64,000 bases of DNA from Ariolimax columbianus (Eukaryota > Mollusca > Gastropoda > Stylommatophora > Arionidae). Location: the NCBI GenBank assembly GCA_036924085.1, contig JAVGWX010000025.1, positions 24,880,752-24,944,751 of the forward strand, written 5' to 3'. Of this stretch, positions 1 to 9,364 are shown in pieces (the stretch's first letter is position 1; each line of letters opens with the position of its first letter). A program made the translations under genes and the position numbers. The notes under the pieces were generated by a model. That model was not told the origin of the DNA and did not search any database. It saw only the letters and a program-made list of their open reading frames with translations.

Positions 1-832
1 TTATTACCCCACTTATTACCTCCTTTATTACACCACTTTTTACCCCACTTATTACCGCACCTATTACACCACTTATTACCCCGGTTCTTTCCCTACTTAT
101 CACCCCGGTTATTACACCACTTATTACCCCACTTATTACCCCACCTATTACCCCACTTATTAACCCACTTATTGCCCCGGTTATTACCCCACTTATTACC
201 CCACTTATTACCTCCCTTATTACACCACTTATTACCCCGGTTCTTTCCCCACTTATCACCCCGGTTATTACCCCATTTATTACCCCACTTATTACCCCAC
301 TTATTACCTCGCTTATTACCCCACTTATTACCGCACCTATTACACCACTTATTACCCCGGTTCTTTCCCTACTTATCACCCCGGTTATTACACCACTTAT
401 TACCCCACTTATTACCCCGGTTATTACCCCACCTATTACCCCACTTATTAACCCACTTATTGCCCCGGTTATTACCCCACTTATTACCTCGCTTATTACC
501 CCACTTATTACCCCACTTATTACCTCCCTTATTACACCACTTATTACCCCGGTTCTTTCCCCACTTATCACCCCGGTTATTACACCACTTATTACCCCAT
601 TTATTACCCCACTTATTAGCCAACTTATTACACCACTTATTACCACAATTATTACCCCACTTATTACCTCGCTTATTACCCACGTATTACCCCACTTGTT
701 ATCCCGGTTATTACCCCACTTATTACCCACGTATTACCCCACTTGTTATCCCGGTTATTACCCCACTTATTTGCCCAGTTACTACCCCACTTATTACCCC
801 CGCTTATTACCCCACTTATTACCCACTTATTA
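1..832. repeat. 12-bp minisatellite (CTTATTACCCCA)n with higher-order structure
   Basis: Near-continuous 12-bp units with sporadic variants such as GGTTATTACCCC and GGTTCTTTCCC. The variant TTCTTTCC recurs at about 85, 241, 361 and 553, spacings that are all multiples of 12 (156, 120, 192). A longer block is repeated at 276 bp (23 units). The open frames on both strands, with Leu-Leu-Pro-His or Asn-Lys-Trp-Gly periodicity, follow from a stop-free repeat whose period is a multiple of three. They are not evidence of a gene. The array runs off the left edge of the window. Confidence 0.95.
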
Positions 833-990
833 CTATGTTTATCTTACTAACAAACCATAAGATCAAGAGCTATGAGATGTGCTGTGTGAGAAGTGCAGTA
901 GGAAAGACAATCCATCACCGAATCCACAAACACCACACTAAGGCATAAAGTTGGGACAACCCCAGTTATTACCAACATTGACAGTGGGTC
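833..990. other. Unassigned short stretch
   Basis: Non-repetitive sequence between the 12-bp array and a retroelement fragment. I see no exon, RNA gene or repeat in it. Confidence 0.5.
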
Positions 991-1252
991 GGTCAGAAGG
1001 CATTATGACCAACCTGCAGCAGGAGCATATCATATAAAGGTCTGCCGTCCACAAACTATGGGCAGACCTCGACGTCGGTGGATCGAAGGTGTCTCTGACA
1101 CTCTCAGGAAGTTACACCTAATGACAGCACATGCCCTCCTACTTGGCTACAACAAGAAATCTACGCATCCCGCCTCTGTGAAGCCATATGGCAAGAGCAG
1201 TAGGACAAAAGAAGAAGTAGATGTTTACCTTATCCACGCAGTATCTTACCAG
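991..1252 (+). pseudogene. C-terminal scrap of a non-LTR retrotransposon reverse transcriptase ORF
   Basis: Read from about 1000 the plus strand gives MGRPRRRWIEGVSDTLRKL, the Gly-Arg-Pro-Arg-x-Arg-Trp motif found near the C-terminus of many non-LTR (LINE-type) endonuclease/reverse-transcriptase ORFs. It is followed, after a frame change, by a stretch ending SRLCEAIWQEQ that resembles the usual Trp-containing tail. The RT catalytic core is absent and the frame is broken, so this is a 5'-truncated, decayed copy. It cannot be assigned to a named clade by eye. The open frame starting at 1058 covers most of it. Confidence 0.7.
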
Positions 1253-1256
1253 TGAC

Positions 1257-1417
1257 TAGATAAGTATAGCATTCCTTTATCTTAATCGTTTTGAATATCT
1301 ATATACTTTCATTTGGGTTCTCTTCTTTCAATTAGATAAGTATAGCATTCCTGTAACTTTAACAATCTTAATTGTTTTGGATATCTATATACTTCCACTT
1401 GTATTCTCTTTTTTCAA
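1257..1417. repeat. Tandem duplication of about 76-84 bp
   Basis: TAGATAAGTATAGCATTCCT starts at 1257 and again at 1333. Both copies continue through an AT-rich segment containing GATATCTATATACTT or AATATCTATATACTT and end in a pyrimidine-rich stretch. The second copy carries an extra insertion near TAACTTTAACA. It lies directly downstream of the retroelement fragment and may be part of its 3' UTR. Confidence 0.8.
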
Positions 1418-1672
1418 GGAAGCGCATTTGACTGCGCATAAGAAAGGCTTCAAACCTCTTCCGTTCTTTTTGCAACGATCAAGTGTAGGGACCATACATA
1501 AAGATTAGAATGAGGCAGAATTTGTGTAGGCGCAGCTTAGTTTTCAGTGAAAGCCTCTGTTGGGGTCAGACTCAGCGCAAGGAGTTTGTACCGATCCTTC
1601 GGACAATGGTAGGGCTACTACGTACGTCAGAGGTCTGTCCGCTGGGCAGGTAGTTGAAGCCCTTGATAGGCT
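1418..1672. other. Unassigned sequence beside a retroelement insertion
   Basis: No exon, SINE or repeat recognised. Its right end abuts the (TTC)n tract, which is the 3' tail of the minus-strand retroelement, so the boundary near 1672 is a candidate insertion point. Confidence 0.4.
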
Positions 1673-1768
1673 CTTCTACTTCTTCCGCCTAATCTTCTTT
1701 TTCTTCTTCTTAATCTTCTTTTTCTTTATCTTTTTCTTCTTCTTCTTCCTCTTCTTCTTCTTCTTTGT
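1673..1768 (-). repeat. (GAA)n 3' tail of a minus-strand retroelement (TTC on plus)
   Basis: An impure TTC/TTTTC tract. Read on the minus strand it is a (GAA)n run placed directly after the end of the retroelement C-terminus, following a short spacer with GATCGACAAAGAAGAAG. This position and sequence fit a LINE 3' microsatellite tail rather than a random microsatellite. Confidence 0.75.
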
Positions 1769-2705
1769 CGATCAACTGATGCTATGCTTCTAGCCGGTGA
1801 GGTTAATGAAGGAAACTGCGATTAAGGTCATCGCCGATCCCCCACAGCTTTTCGAAATGGTCGCTCCACCGGGCCAGACTGTCTCTCTCTGGTCTGCATA
1901 AATGGGGCAGTCCTGCAGAATATGTTCTGATGTTTGCTTGGGTGCTCCACAATCGCATGTGACGGTGTCTCTAATACCCAATGTATAGAGATGGACCATG
2001 AATCTGCAATATCCCGTTCAGAGTCTGAAGATCTTTATCTGCCCACCTCTGCAAAGTTTATCTATGCGGTCATTTTCTGGCTTGTATTCTTTGTGCTGGA
2101 TTCTCCATTCTGTCCTTGTCGATGGTTTCAAAATTTTTATTTGATGTGTTTGCCTCACTAGTTTTTACTGGCGGAAGCGTGCCTATTCCACTGCAGGCCG
2201 TTGTCAATTTGGGCGATATTAAGACGCATAAACTAGTGCTTGGATGCGTGTGTGTGTCTGTTTGTACCTAACCTGGTGTTTCCGTGATGTTCCTCCCGCT
2301 GTTCCTCGCCATTTGATGATCCTCTCGTTGTCCTTCCTAGGTGTTTGGTTGCTGTTTTCATTTTCTTGTTTTCCTTGTTTTACCCAGTCGGGTTTCCGGG
2401 GCCAAATATGCACAATTGTTTTCCTGGGATGTCTTTGCTTCTGTATAGCTTTGTGGATTGTGTGCCACCACTTCCAGTTTTTGTGAGTTCATCTGCCTTC
2501 TTGTTTCCAAGGATCCCACAGTGGGCCAGGAGCTGTTTTTTGTGTGTGACATCGACCCAATGTTCTATCTTGTTTTCTGTGAGTGTGCAGTCACTGCTTC
2601 CATCTCCATTCCCGCACTAGAGGTTGCTGTTCTGTATGAACCACCCTGCTCACCAACAATCAGCTCTCTCACTCTAGCATCTGGAATAATTCACTTATTT
2701 ATTCA
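1769..2705 (-). pseudogene. Non-LTR retrotransposon 3' part: RNase H domain and Cys-rich C-terminus, decayed
   Basis: On the minus strand, about 2690-2590 reads GGSYRTATSSAGMEMEAVTA, matching the RNase H segment around its catalytic Glu. About 2530-2440 reads LLAHCGILGNKKADELTKTG, the classic His-Cys-Gly-Ile-x-Gly-Asn-x-x-Ala-Asp-Glu-Leu RNase H C-terminal motif. At 1999-1850 it reads TCDCGAPKQTSEHILQDCP, the Cys-x-Cys-Gly...His-x-x-x-x-Cys-Pro knuckle followed by Trp-Pro, typical of LINEs that carry RNase H. Stops and frame changes separate these pieces and the RT core is missing. The order RNase H, Cys-rich tail, (GAA)n tail is that of a genuine 3' end, so the element is 5'-truncated near 2705. 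Confidence 0.85.
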
Positions 2706-3196
2706 AACGTGAATTTATTCAAACAGAAGCTTGCCGTATTTTTTACATGATGAAGTTGCGATCCATAAGCACAACTCTATGTAGACGTCTTTTACGACTC
2801 GATTAGGAATTGACAGTGGACTTGTTATTTTCCGTTTCTAAAATTGAATTTTATTTATTCTTTTTCTTCAGAGAAACATCAAGTTTATACGTTGAAACAA
2901 ACATTTCCATTTGAATTGAAATCACATAGGAATATCTGAGTGCATGATAGAAAGTGAAAGGGGGATAGAAGGAGAGATATTAAGAGAGAAGGAACGGAAA
3001 CATACAGATCTGGATAAGTAGACAATAGATCGTGTAACAGAGGAATGGAATGAAAGGAGAGCAAGATAGGACAGAGATAAAAGAGAGCTTCTTCATTGGA
3101 TGATTTATCTAGAAATTAAACCATGTATTAACTTAATTTTCATCCCCAGTAAAAGTTTCTGTTAGTTTGTTGATGGGCACAAATATATATACACAC
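2706..3196. other. Unassigned AT-rich sequence
   Basis: AT-rich, with a purine-rich stretch near 2945-3065. I see no exon, RNA gene or repeat family in it. Confidence 0.4.
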
Positions 3197-3218
3197 AGCA
3201 CGTGCATACAAGAGGTAG

Positions 3219-3383
3219 ACACACACATACACACACACTCACACACACGCTCACACACACACTCACACACACACACTCACACACACACACTCATACACAC
3301 ACACTCACACACACACACTCACACACACACACTCACACACACACACTCATACACACACACTCACACACACACACTCACACACA
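3219..3383. repeat. (AC)n microsatellite with regular ACTC interruptions
   Basis: Dinucleotide AC repeat interrupted at intervals of about 10-18 bp by CTC or CAT (ACACACTCACAC). The His-Thr-rich open frames across it are artefacts. Confidence 0.95.
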
Positions 3384-3504
3384 AGAACTCACTTTAAAAA
3401 TGTGATCCTGCCCCACTCCTCGTTAATGCTCCAGACACGAGCGAAGCCTCCTACTTCCGCCACTCCCTAAGGAAGTCAAATATCCAATAGCTCTTTGAGC
3501 TATG

Positions 3505-3870
3505 AACTCGACGTGACAAACATTCAACAATTATATGATATCTGTAAACGACGTGACAAACATACAAAATATACATGATATCTGGTCACGACGTGACAAA
3601 AAAAATGTACATTATATCTGGACACAACGTGACCAACATACAACATTCATGTGAGCTATGGACACGACGTGACCAACATTTATGTGATCTATGGACACCA
3701 CGTGACCAACATCCAACATTTATGTGATCTATGGACACCACGTGACCAACATCCAACATTTATGTGATCTATGGACACCACGTGACCAACATCCAACATT
3801 TATGTGATCTATGGCCACGACTTGACCAAGATCCACCATTCATGTGAGTTATGGACACAACTTTAGCAGT
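3505..3870. repeat. 40-bp minisatellite, about 9 copies
   Basis: Consensus unit contains GACACCACGTGACCAACATC followed by CAACATTTATGTGATCTATG. The central copies (about 3690-3815) are nearly identical, while copies toward both ends diverge and change length. That is the pattern expected if turnover is concentrated in the middle of the array. Confidence 0.9.
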
Positions 3871-4263
3871 AATAATGTGAGTTACGCAAAAGTTTTAAAT
3901 TGCGAGAGGAGAACTACACAAATACATTCAATACATTCAGAGATACGAGAGAGTAAAATGTTTGATAAATAAGAACGAAGTACCATACAACAGTAAGAAA
4001 AACACTCAAACATGCACATATACACTGAAACATGCACATATACACTGAAACATGCACATATGCACTAGCACCTGAACAGCTAAACTAGAACTTGCACACA
4101 TGAACTAAAACATGCACATACACGGTCAAACATATACAACTACACTCATATACGCAGATATTTACTAAAACACGCACATATACACTCACATATACATATA
4201 CAACTGAAACATGCACTCATACTAAAACACATGCACACAAAAGAAGATATATGTATAAATATT
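3871..4263. repeat. AT-rich sequence with irregular 18-20 bp repeats
   Basis: From about 4010 to 4225 the motif ACATGCACATATACACTGAA recurs, first as three near-perfect copies and then degenerate. The rest is plain AT-rich sequence with no gene signal. Confidence 0.7.
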
Positions 4264-4267
4264 CTTA

Positions 4268-4497
4268 GGGGACGGCGTGGCCTAGTGGGTAAGTGGCACG
4301 GCTCACAAGCCGAAGGTGCTACGTTCGATCCCTATCACAGCACCGGCCGTTACCCAAGGGAAGCAAACCCTTAGAAAATTGATGCTGAAGGATGCACTGT
4401 GCCGTCAGGCGCAAAATAAAAACCACAGTGCAGCTCATTCCACCTTGGGAATTTGAGAAATAAGGCAAACGCAAAAAAATTAAAAATTAAAAAAAAA
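4268..4497 (+). mobile_element. tRNA-derived SINE, family 1 (sense copy)
   Basis: A tRNA-like head starts GGGGACGGCGTGG. An A-box-like TGGCCTAGTGGGT lies at 4278-4290 and a B-box-like GTTCGATCCC at 4323-4332. A non-tRNA body follows (ATGCTGAAGGATGCACTG, then GGCGCAAAATAAAAACCACAG), ending in an A-rich tail. The second copy at 11411-11653 on the minus strand shares head and body end to end, which establishes it as a dispersed SINE family. The anticodon arm is imperfect, so I do not call a tRNA gene. Internal pol III promoters would be inherited from the tRNA part. Confidence 0.88.
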
Positions 4498-4511
4498 TAT
4501 ATACTTATATA

Positions 4512-6340
4512 TTGGATTTGGACGGAATGACCACCATCCTGGACCCGATGACCATCACCCTGGACCCGATGACCATCACCCTGGACCCAATGACCATCAC
4601 CCTGGACCCAATGACCACCACCCTGGACCCGATGACCACCACCGTGGACCCAATAACCACCACCCTAAACCAAATAACCACCACCCTAAACCAAATAACC
4701 ACCACCCTGGACCCAATGACCACCACCCTGGAACCAATGACCACCACTCTGGACCCGATGACCACCACCCTGGACCCGATGATCCCAACTTTGGACCCAA
4801 TGACCACCACCCTGGACCCAATGACCACCACCCTAAACCAAATAACCATCACCCTGAACCAAATAACCACCACCCTGGACCCGATGACCACCACCCTGGA
4901 CCCGATGACCACCACCCTGGACTCGATGACCACCACCCTGGACCCGATGACCACCATCTTTCACCCGATGACCACCACCCTGGACCCGATGACCACCACC
5001 TTGGACCCGATGACCACCACCCTGGACCCGATGACCACCACCCTGGATCCGATGACCGCCACCCTGGACCCGATGACCGCCACCCTGGACCCGATGACCA
5101 CCACCCTGGACCCGATGACCATCACCCTGGACACGATGACCACCACCCTGGACCCGATGACCACCACCGTGGACCCAATAACCACCACCCTAAACCAAAT
5201 AACCACCACCCTAAACCAAATAACCACTACCCTGGACCCAATGACCACCACCCTGGAACCAATGACCACCACTCTGGACCCGATGACCACCACCCTGGAC
5301 CCGATGATCCCAACTTTGGACCCAATGACCACCACCCTGGACCCAATGACCACCACCCTAAACCAAATAACCATCACCCTGAACCAAATAACCACCACCC
5401 TGGACCCGATGACCACCACCCTGGACCCGATGACCACCACCCTGGACTCGATGACCACCACCCTGGACCCGATGACCACCATCTTTCACCCGATGACCAC
5501 CACCCTGGACCCGATGACCACCACCTTGGACCCGATGACCACCACCCTGGACCCGATGACCACCACCTTGGATCCAATGACCGCCACCCTGGACCCGATG
5601 ACCGCCACCCTGGACCCGATGACCACCACTCTGGACCCGATGACCATCACCCTGGACCCGATGACCACCACCCTGGACCCGATGACCACCACCGTGGACC
5701 CGATGACCACCACCCTGGACCCTTTGACCACCACCCTGGACCAGATGACCACCACCGTGAACCCGATGACCACCACCCTGGACCCGATGACCACCACCCT
5801 GGACCCGATGACCACAACCCTGGACCCGATGACCACCACCCTGGACCAGATGACCACCACCGTGGACCCAATGACTACCACCCTGGACCCTTTGACCACC
5901 ACCCTGGACCAGATGACCACCACCGTGAACCCGATGACCACCACCCTGGACCCGATGACCACAACCCTAGACCCGATGACCACCACCCTGGACCAGATGA
6001 CCACCACCGTGGATCCGATGACCACCACCCTGGACCCGATGACCACCACCCTGGACACGATGACCACAACCCTGGACCCGATGACCACAACCCTGGACCC
6101 GATGACCACAACCCTGGACCCGATGACCACCACCCTAGACCAAAACACCACCCCCCTGGACCCGATGACCACCACCCTGGACCCGATGACCACCACCGTG
6201 GACCCGATGACCACCACCCTGGACACGATGACCCCCACCCTGGACCCGATGACCCCACCCTGGACCCGATGACCCCCACCCTGGACCCGATGACCACCAC
6301 CCTGGACCCGATGACCACCACCCTGGACCAGATGACCACA
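4512..6340. repeat. 21-bp minisatellite with 525-bp and 168-bp higher-order repeats
   Basis: About 87 units around CCTGGACCCGATGACCACCA. Because 21 is a multiple of three and the unit is stop-free, frames stay open for up to 586 codons (Leu-Asp-Pro-Met-Thr-Thr-Thr). I do not regard this as a gene: there is no signal peptide, no flanking exon structure, and the minus frames are equally open. The first part is duplicated at 525 bp (25 units): the ATCTTTCACC variant sits at 4956 and 5481, and the CAATAACCACC block is likewise doubled. Further right a 168-bp (8-unit) duplication is marked by CCCTTTGACC at about 5720 and 5888. In one frame the unit reads HPGPDDH and runs directly into RT-like sequence at 6341. 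Confidence 0.95.
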
Positions 6341-6760
6341 CCCTACACCAACTCTTCGAATCTGGGTGGAACATTGACCATGTACAACCGAAAGGGCTCC
6401 CATGTGGAATGCGGCAGTTACAGGTCTATTACCCCACGGTCCGTCCATGGTAAGGTCTTCCCCCAGGTACTCCTCTCCAGACTGTAGCCCCCAGACCCTG
6501 TTAACGGGACATCGTCGCCCCTAAGTTAGGGCTCTCGCTCCCCCATTGACGCCATTCTCGGCCTCCGCCTCCTCACAGAACTGCACCACGAGTTTAACCA
6601 CCCTCTTCACGTCGCCTATGTTGACCTACGGGCTGCCTTCGATTCTGTGGACAGACACGCCCTGTGGAAGGCCCTACAATACGTGGGAATTCCAGGCACC
6701 CTGATGACTCTAATTGAGGAGCTTCACAGTCACACCAGCGCCAAAATTCGGCTCAAGCGG

Positions 6761-7465
6761 GATCTCACAGAGGAGGTCTCTACATCATCTGGTGTCCGAT
6801 AGGGTCACGGCAGGGATCTCACAGAGGAGGTCTCTACATCATCTGGTGTCCGATAGGGTCACGGGAGGGATCTCACAGATGAGGTCTCTACAGCATCTGG
6901 TGTCCGATAGGGTCACGGGAGGGATCTCACAGAGGAGGTCTCTACAGCATCTGGTGTCCGATAGGGTCACGGGAGGGATCTCACAGAGGAGGTCTCTACA
7001 GCATCTGGTGTCCGATAGGGTCACGGGAGGGATCTCACAGAGGAGGTCTCTACAGCATCTGGTGTCCGATAGGGTCACGGGAGGGATCTCACAGAGGAGG
7101 TCTCTACAGCATCTAGTGTCCGATAGGGTCACGGGAGGGATCTCACAGAGGAGGTCTCTACATCATCTGGTGTCCGATAGGGTCACGGGAGGGATCTCAC
7201 AGAGGAGGTCTCTACATCATCTGGTGTCCGATAGGGTCACGGGAGGAGGGATCTCACAGAGGAGGTCTCTACATCATCTGGTGTCCGATAGGGTCACGGC
7301 AGGGATCTCACAGAGGAGGTCTCTACATCATCTGGTGTCCGATAGGGTCACGGCAGGGATCTCACAGAGGAGGTCTCTACATCATCTGGTGTCCGATAAG
7401 GTCACGGGAGGGATCTCACAGAGGAGGTCTCTAGATCATCTGGTGTCCGATAGGGCTGCGTCCTC
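6761..7465. repeat. 54-bp array inside the RT, 13 copies
   Basis: The period is exactly 54 bp (6761, 6815, 6869 and so on to 7412, with one 3-bp insertion near 7245). In the RT frame each unit encodes DLTEEVSTSSGVR-stop-GHGR, the segment that leads into the conserved SSGVRQG RT motif. The true RT sequence enters the first copy and leaves the last one in the same frame. The TAG stop is present in nearly all copies (one has TAA), so the Gln-to-stop change preceded the amplification. Confidence 0.95.
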
Positions 7466-7585
7466 GCCCCTGCACGTGTCTGCTGCGCCATGGACTGGGT
7501 CTTCACACAGTTTTCTGCACACGCACGGGTAACCGATATCATCTACGCTGATGTCGTCGTCATTCCGGGCCACGATTCTCAGGCT

Positions 7586-7822
7586 CCCTAGAGGCACTGG
7601 GTCGATCGGCTACCTACCTAGGCTTGCAGATCTCCCTAGAGGCACTGGGTCGATCGGCTACCCACCTAGGCTTGCACATCTCCCTAGAGGCACTGGGTCG
7701 ATCGGCTAACCACCTAGGCTTGCAGATCTCCCTAGAGGCACTGGGTCGATCGGCTACCCACCTAGGCTTGCAGATCTCCCTAGAGGCACTGGGTCGATCG
7801 GCTACCCACCTAGGCTTGCATA
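7586..7822. repeat. 48-bp array inside the RT, 5 copies
   Basis: Units start at 7586, 7634, 7682, 7730 and 7778 (CCCTAGAGGCACTGGGTCGA). Read in the open frame each encodes SLEALGRSATHLGLQI, which resembles the RT segment after the catalytic YADD box (a helix ending LGL-x-IS-W). The last copy runs into ISWTYKSKT. Again the period is a multiple of three. Confidence 0.93.
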
Positions 7823-8005
7823 TCTCCTGGACGTATAAATCCAAGACCTCAGCAGAAGCCGCACTGAGCTAAGCGTCACCATGAACGACAACCCTGTTGC
7901 AACCACCAAGGACTTTGTATATTTCGGCAGCAGACCGCCCTCTAACGCACGCAACATCCACGATTGGCTTGAGGATGGGCTTGTAAAATTAATGTGGCCT
8001 TTGCC

Positions 8006-8212
8006 ATGTAAAATAAATTGTTGCCCATACCACCCTAACAAGAGTACACACATTATCACTTGTTACAGCAACCACCCTTACAACAGTACACAAAATAATT
8101 TAGAATAGATTCCCATCATGCAACCTTCAACAGTGCTGACCTGACAATAGTTTGATTCCTAATGATCAAACCGATGAAGATGGACAAAAATAAATTGATG
8201 TAAACTTGTTTA
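8006..8212. other. Unassigned spacer after the RT fragment
   Basis: Contains a loose repeat of CAACCACCCTTACAACAGTACACA-like sequence near 8030-8090. No gene or RNA signal. Confidence 0.4.
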
Positions 8213-8269
8213 TCTTTTTCTCTTCTTCTTCTTTTTCTTCTTCTTTTTCTTCTTTTTTCTTTTTCTTCT

Positions 8270-8301
<32 letters not shown>

Positions 8302-8396
8302 TTTTTCTTCTTCTTCTTTTTCTTCTTTTTCTTTTTCTTCTTCTTCTTCTTCCTCTTCTTCTTCTTCTTCTGCTTCTTCTTCTTCTCTGTTCGTTC
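8213..8396 (-). repeat. (TTC)n tract, probably another LINE (GAA)n tail
   Basis: A pyrimidine tract of TTC and TTTTTC units on plus. The minus-strand sequence just before it reads TTAAGAACGAACAGAGAAG. This resembles the last bases before the GAA tails of the retroelements ending near 1769 and 60595. Only the last few dozen bases of such an element may be present. The Glu-rich and Phe-rich open frames are artefacts. Confidence 0.7.
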
Positions 8397-8399
8397 TTA

Positions 8400-8564
8400 A
8401 TCTCCGGCTACTAGGCCCAAACAGGGTTTGCAAGAAGCAGAATGTAGTCAAAATAATGTAATACATTGTGTCGCTAGTTTACAGCTTAGCTGCAATATCT
8501 GCATCTTTTGGTCCGACACATCCGACTTTGAAAAGGAAGTGATTATTTTGTTATTGTTAACATT
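8400..8564. other. Short unassigned spacer
   Basis: Unique-looking sequence, possibly the extreme 3' end of the retroelement whose tail is the (TTC)n tract. No exon recognised. Confidence 0.4.
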
Positions 8565-9225
8565 TTGTCTGTTTGCCTTTCTGTGTGTTTGTCTGTTTGT
8601 TTGTCTGTCTGTGTGTGTGTCTGTTTGTTTGTCTGTCTGTGTGTTTGTCTGTTTGTTTGCTTGTCTGTGTGTTTGTCTGTTTGTATGTCTGTGTGTGTGT
8701 CTTTTTTGTTTGTCTGTCTGTGTGTTTGTCTGTTTGTTTGTCTGTCTGTGTGTATGTCTGTTTGTTTGTCTGTCTGTGTGTTTGTCTGTTTGTTTGCCTG
8801 TCTGTGTGTTTGTCTGTTTGTTTGTCTGTTTGTTTGTCTGTCTGGGTGTTTGTCTGTTTGTTTGTCTGTTTGTGTGTTTGTTTGTCTGTCTGTGTGTTTG
8901 TCTGTTTGTTTGTCTGTATGTGTGTTTGTCTGTTTGTTTGTCTGTCTGTGTGTTTGTCTGTTTGTTTGTCTGTCTGTGTGTGTATCTGTTTGTTTGTCTG
9001 TCTGTGTGTTTGTCTGTTTGTTTGTCTGTCTGTGTGTTTGTCTGTTTGTTTGTCTGTCTGTGTGTTTGTCTGTTTGTTTGTCTGTCTGTGTGTTTGTCTG
9101 TTTGTTTGTCTGTCTGTGTGTGTGTCTGTTTGTTTGTCTGTCTGTGTGTTTGTCTGTTTGTTTGTCTGTCTGTGTGTTTGTCTGTTTGTTTGTCTGTCTG
9201 TGTGTTTGTCTGGTTGTTTGTCTGC
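8565..9225. repeat. 28-bp array of TGTT/TGTC/TGTG tetranucleotides
   Basis: The higher-order unit is seven tetranucleotides: TGTCTGTTTGTTTGTCTGTC followed by TGTGTGTT. Some copies have gained or lost tetranucleotides. It is stop-free in several frames on both strands, giving Cys-Val-Leu and Lys-Gln-Thr-Asn open frames that are not genes. It ends only a few bases from the splice donor of the SLC5 exon at 9233. Confidence 0.95.
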
Positions 9226-9232
9226 CTCTGAC

Positions 9233-9313
9233 CTGAAACACTATTGCCAATATCCCTGCCAACATCACGAATCCCTGGAACACATCCGTCCACACCACAG
9301 CCTTTATACCTCC
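9233..9313 (-). CDS. SLC5-family Na+/solute symporter exon (TM5-TM6 region)
   Basis: Minus strand. Acceptor: a pyrimidine-rich run ending TTCTCAG just above 9313. Donor: CAG|GTCAGA at 9233/9232. The 81-bp exon (phase 0 to 0, 27 codons) encodes GGIKAVVWTDVFQGF followed by VMLAGILAIVFQ. GG-[hydrophobic]-K-A-V-[V/I]-W-T-D-V-F-Q is a hallmark of the SLC5 sodium:solute symporters (monocarboxylate, iodide, multivitamin branches), which couple Na+ entry to uptake of small organic anions or iodide across the plasma membrane. It joins in frame to the exon at 11035-11102. Its substrate cannot be told from this fragment. The exon is wedged between a 28-bp array (donor side) and a 25-bp array (acceptor side). 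The next exon downstream is not in the window. Confidence 0.9.
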
Positions 9314-9364
9314 CTGAGAATGAGGGAAAAAGTGAAGAGGGGATGCATTAGAAGGGTTAACGAG

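Larger units (their letters stand above)
6341..8005 (+). pseudogene. Non-LTR reverse transcriptase fragment with two internal tandem expansions
   Basis: In one continuous frame (with one shift near 6360) the plus strand gives LHQLFESGW, then YNRKGSHVECGSYRSIT and GKVFPQVLLSRL, then IDAILGLRLLTELHHEF, then YVDLRAAFDSVDRHALWKAL (motif A with its Asp at about 6640-6655), then SSGVR-stop-G. After the 54-bp array it resumes with GCVLAPARVCCAMDWVF and IIYADVVVIPGH. Motif C is YADV instead of YADD, so a catalytic Asp is lost. After a second array (48 bp) it continues, with frameshifts, as HISWTYKSKT and DFVYFGSRPPSNARNIHDW near 7905-7965. Several stops replace Gln codons (CAG to TAG), including the one inside SSGVRQG. 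The copy is dead. No 5' endonuclease part is visible; the 21-bp array stands where it would lie. Confidence 0.9.

Noticed and set aside
1..832. Telomeric repeat (C-rich short tandem repeat at the window edge)
   Set aside because: The 12-bp unit CTTATTACCCCA does not match any telomere repeat I know, and the window edge is arbitrary.
1..948. 258-codon open frame ending in non-repeat sequence at 948
   Set aside because: It is 12-bp repeat for most of its length. The non-repeat tail after 835 shows no family resemblance.
4268..4345. Functional tRNA gene
   Set aside because: It has A- and B-box-like motifs, but the anticodon arm does not fold properly, and a second dispersed copy shares a long non-tRNA body, so it is a SINE head. 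The same applies to 62499-62570 and 63720-63785.
4512..6272. 586-codon plus-strand open frame (LDPMTTT)n as a Thr-rich repeat protein
   Set aside because: It is fully explained by a stop-free 21-bp repeat. Other frames on both strands are equally open. There is no signal peptide, no splice context, and it starts next to a SINE A-tail.
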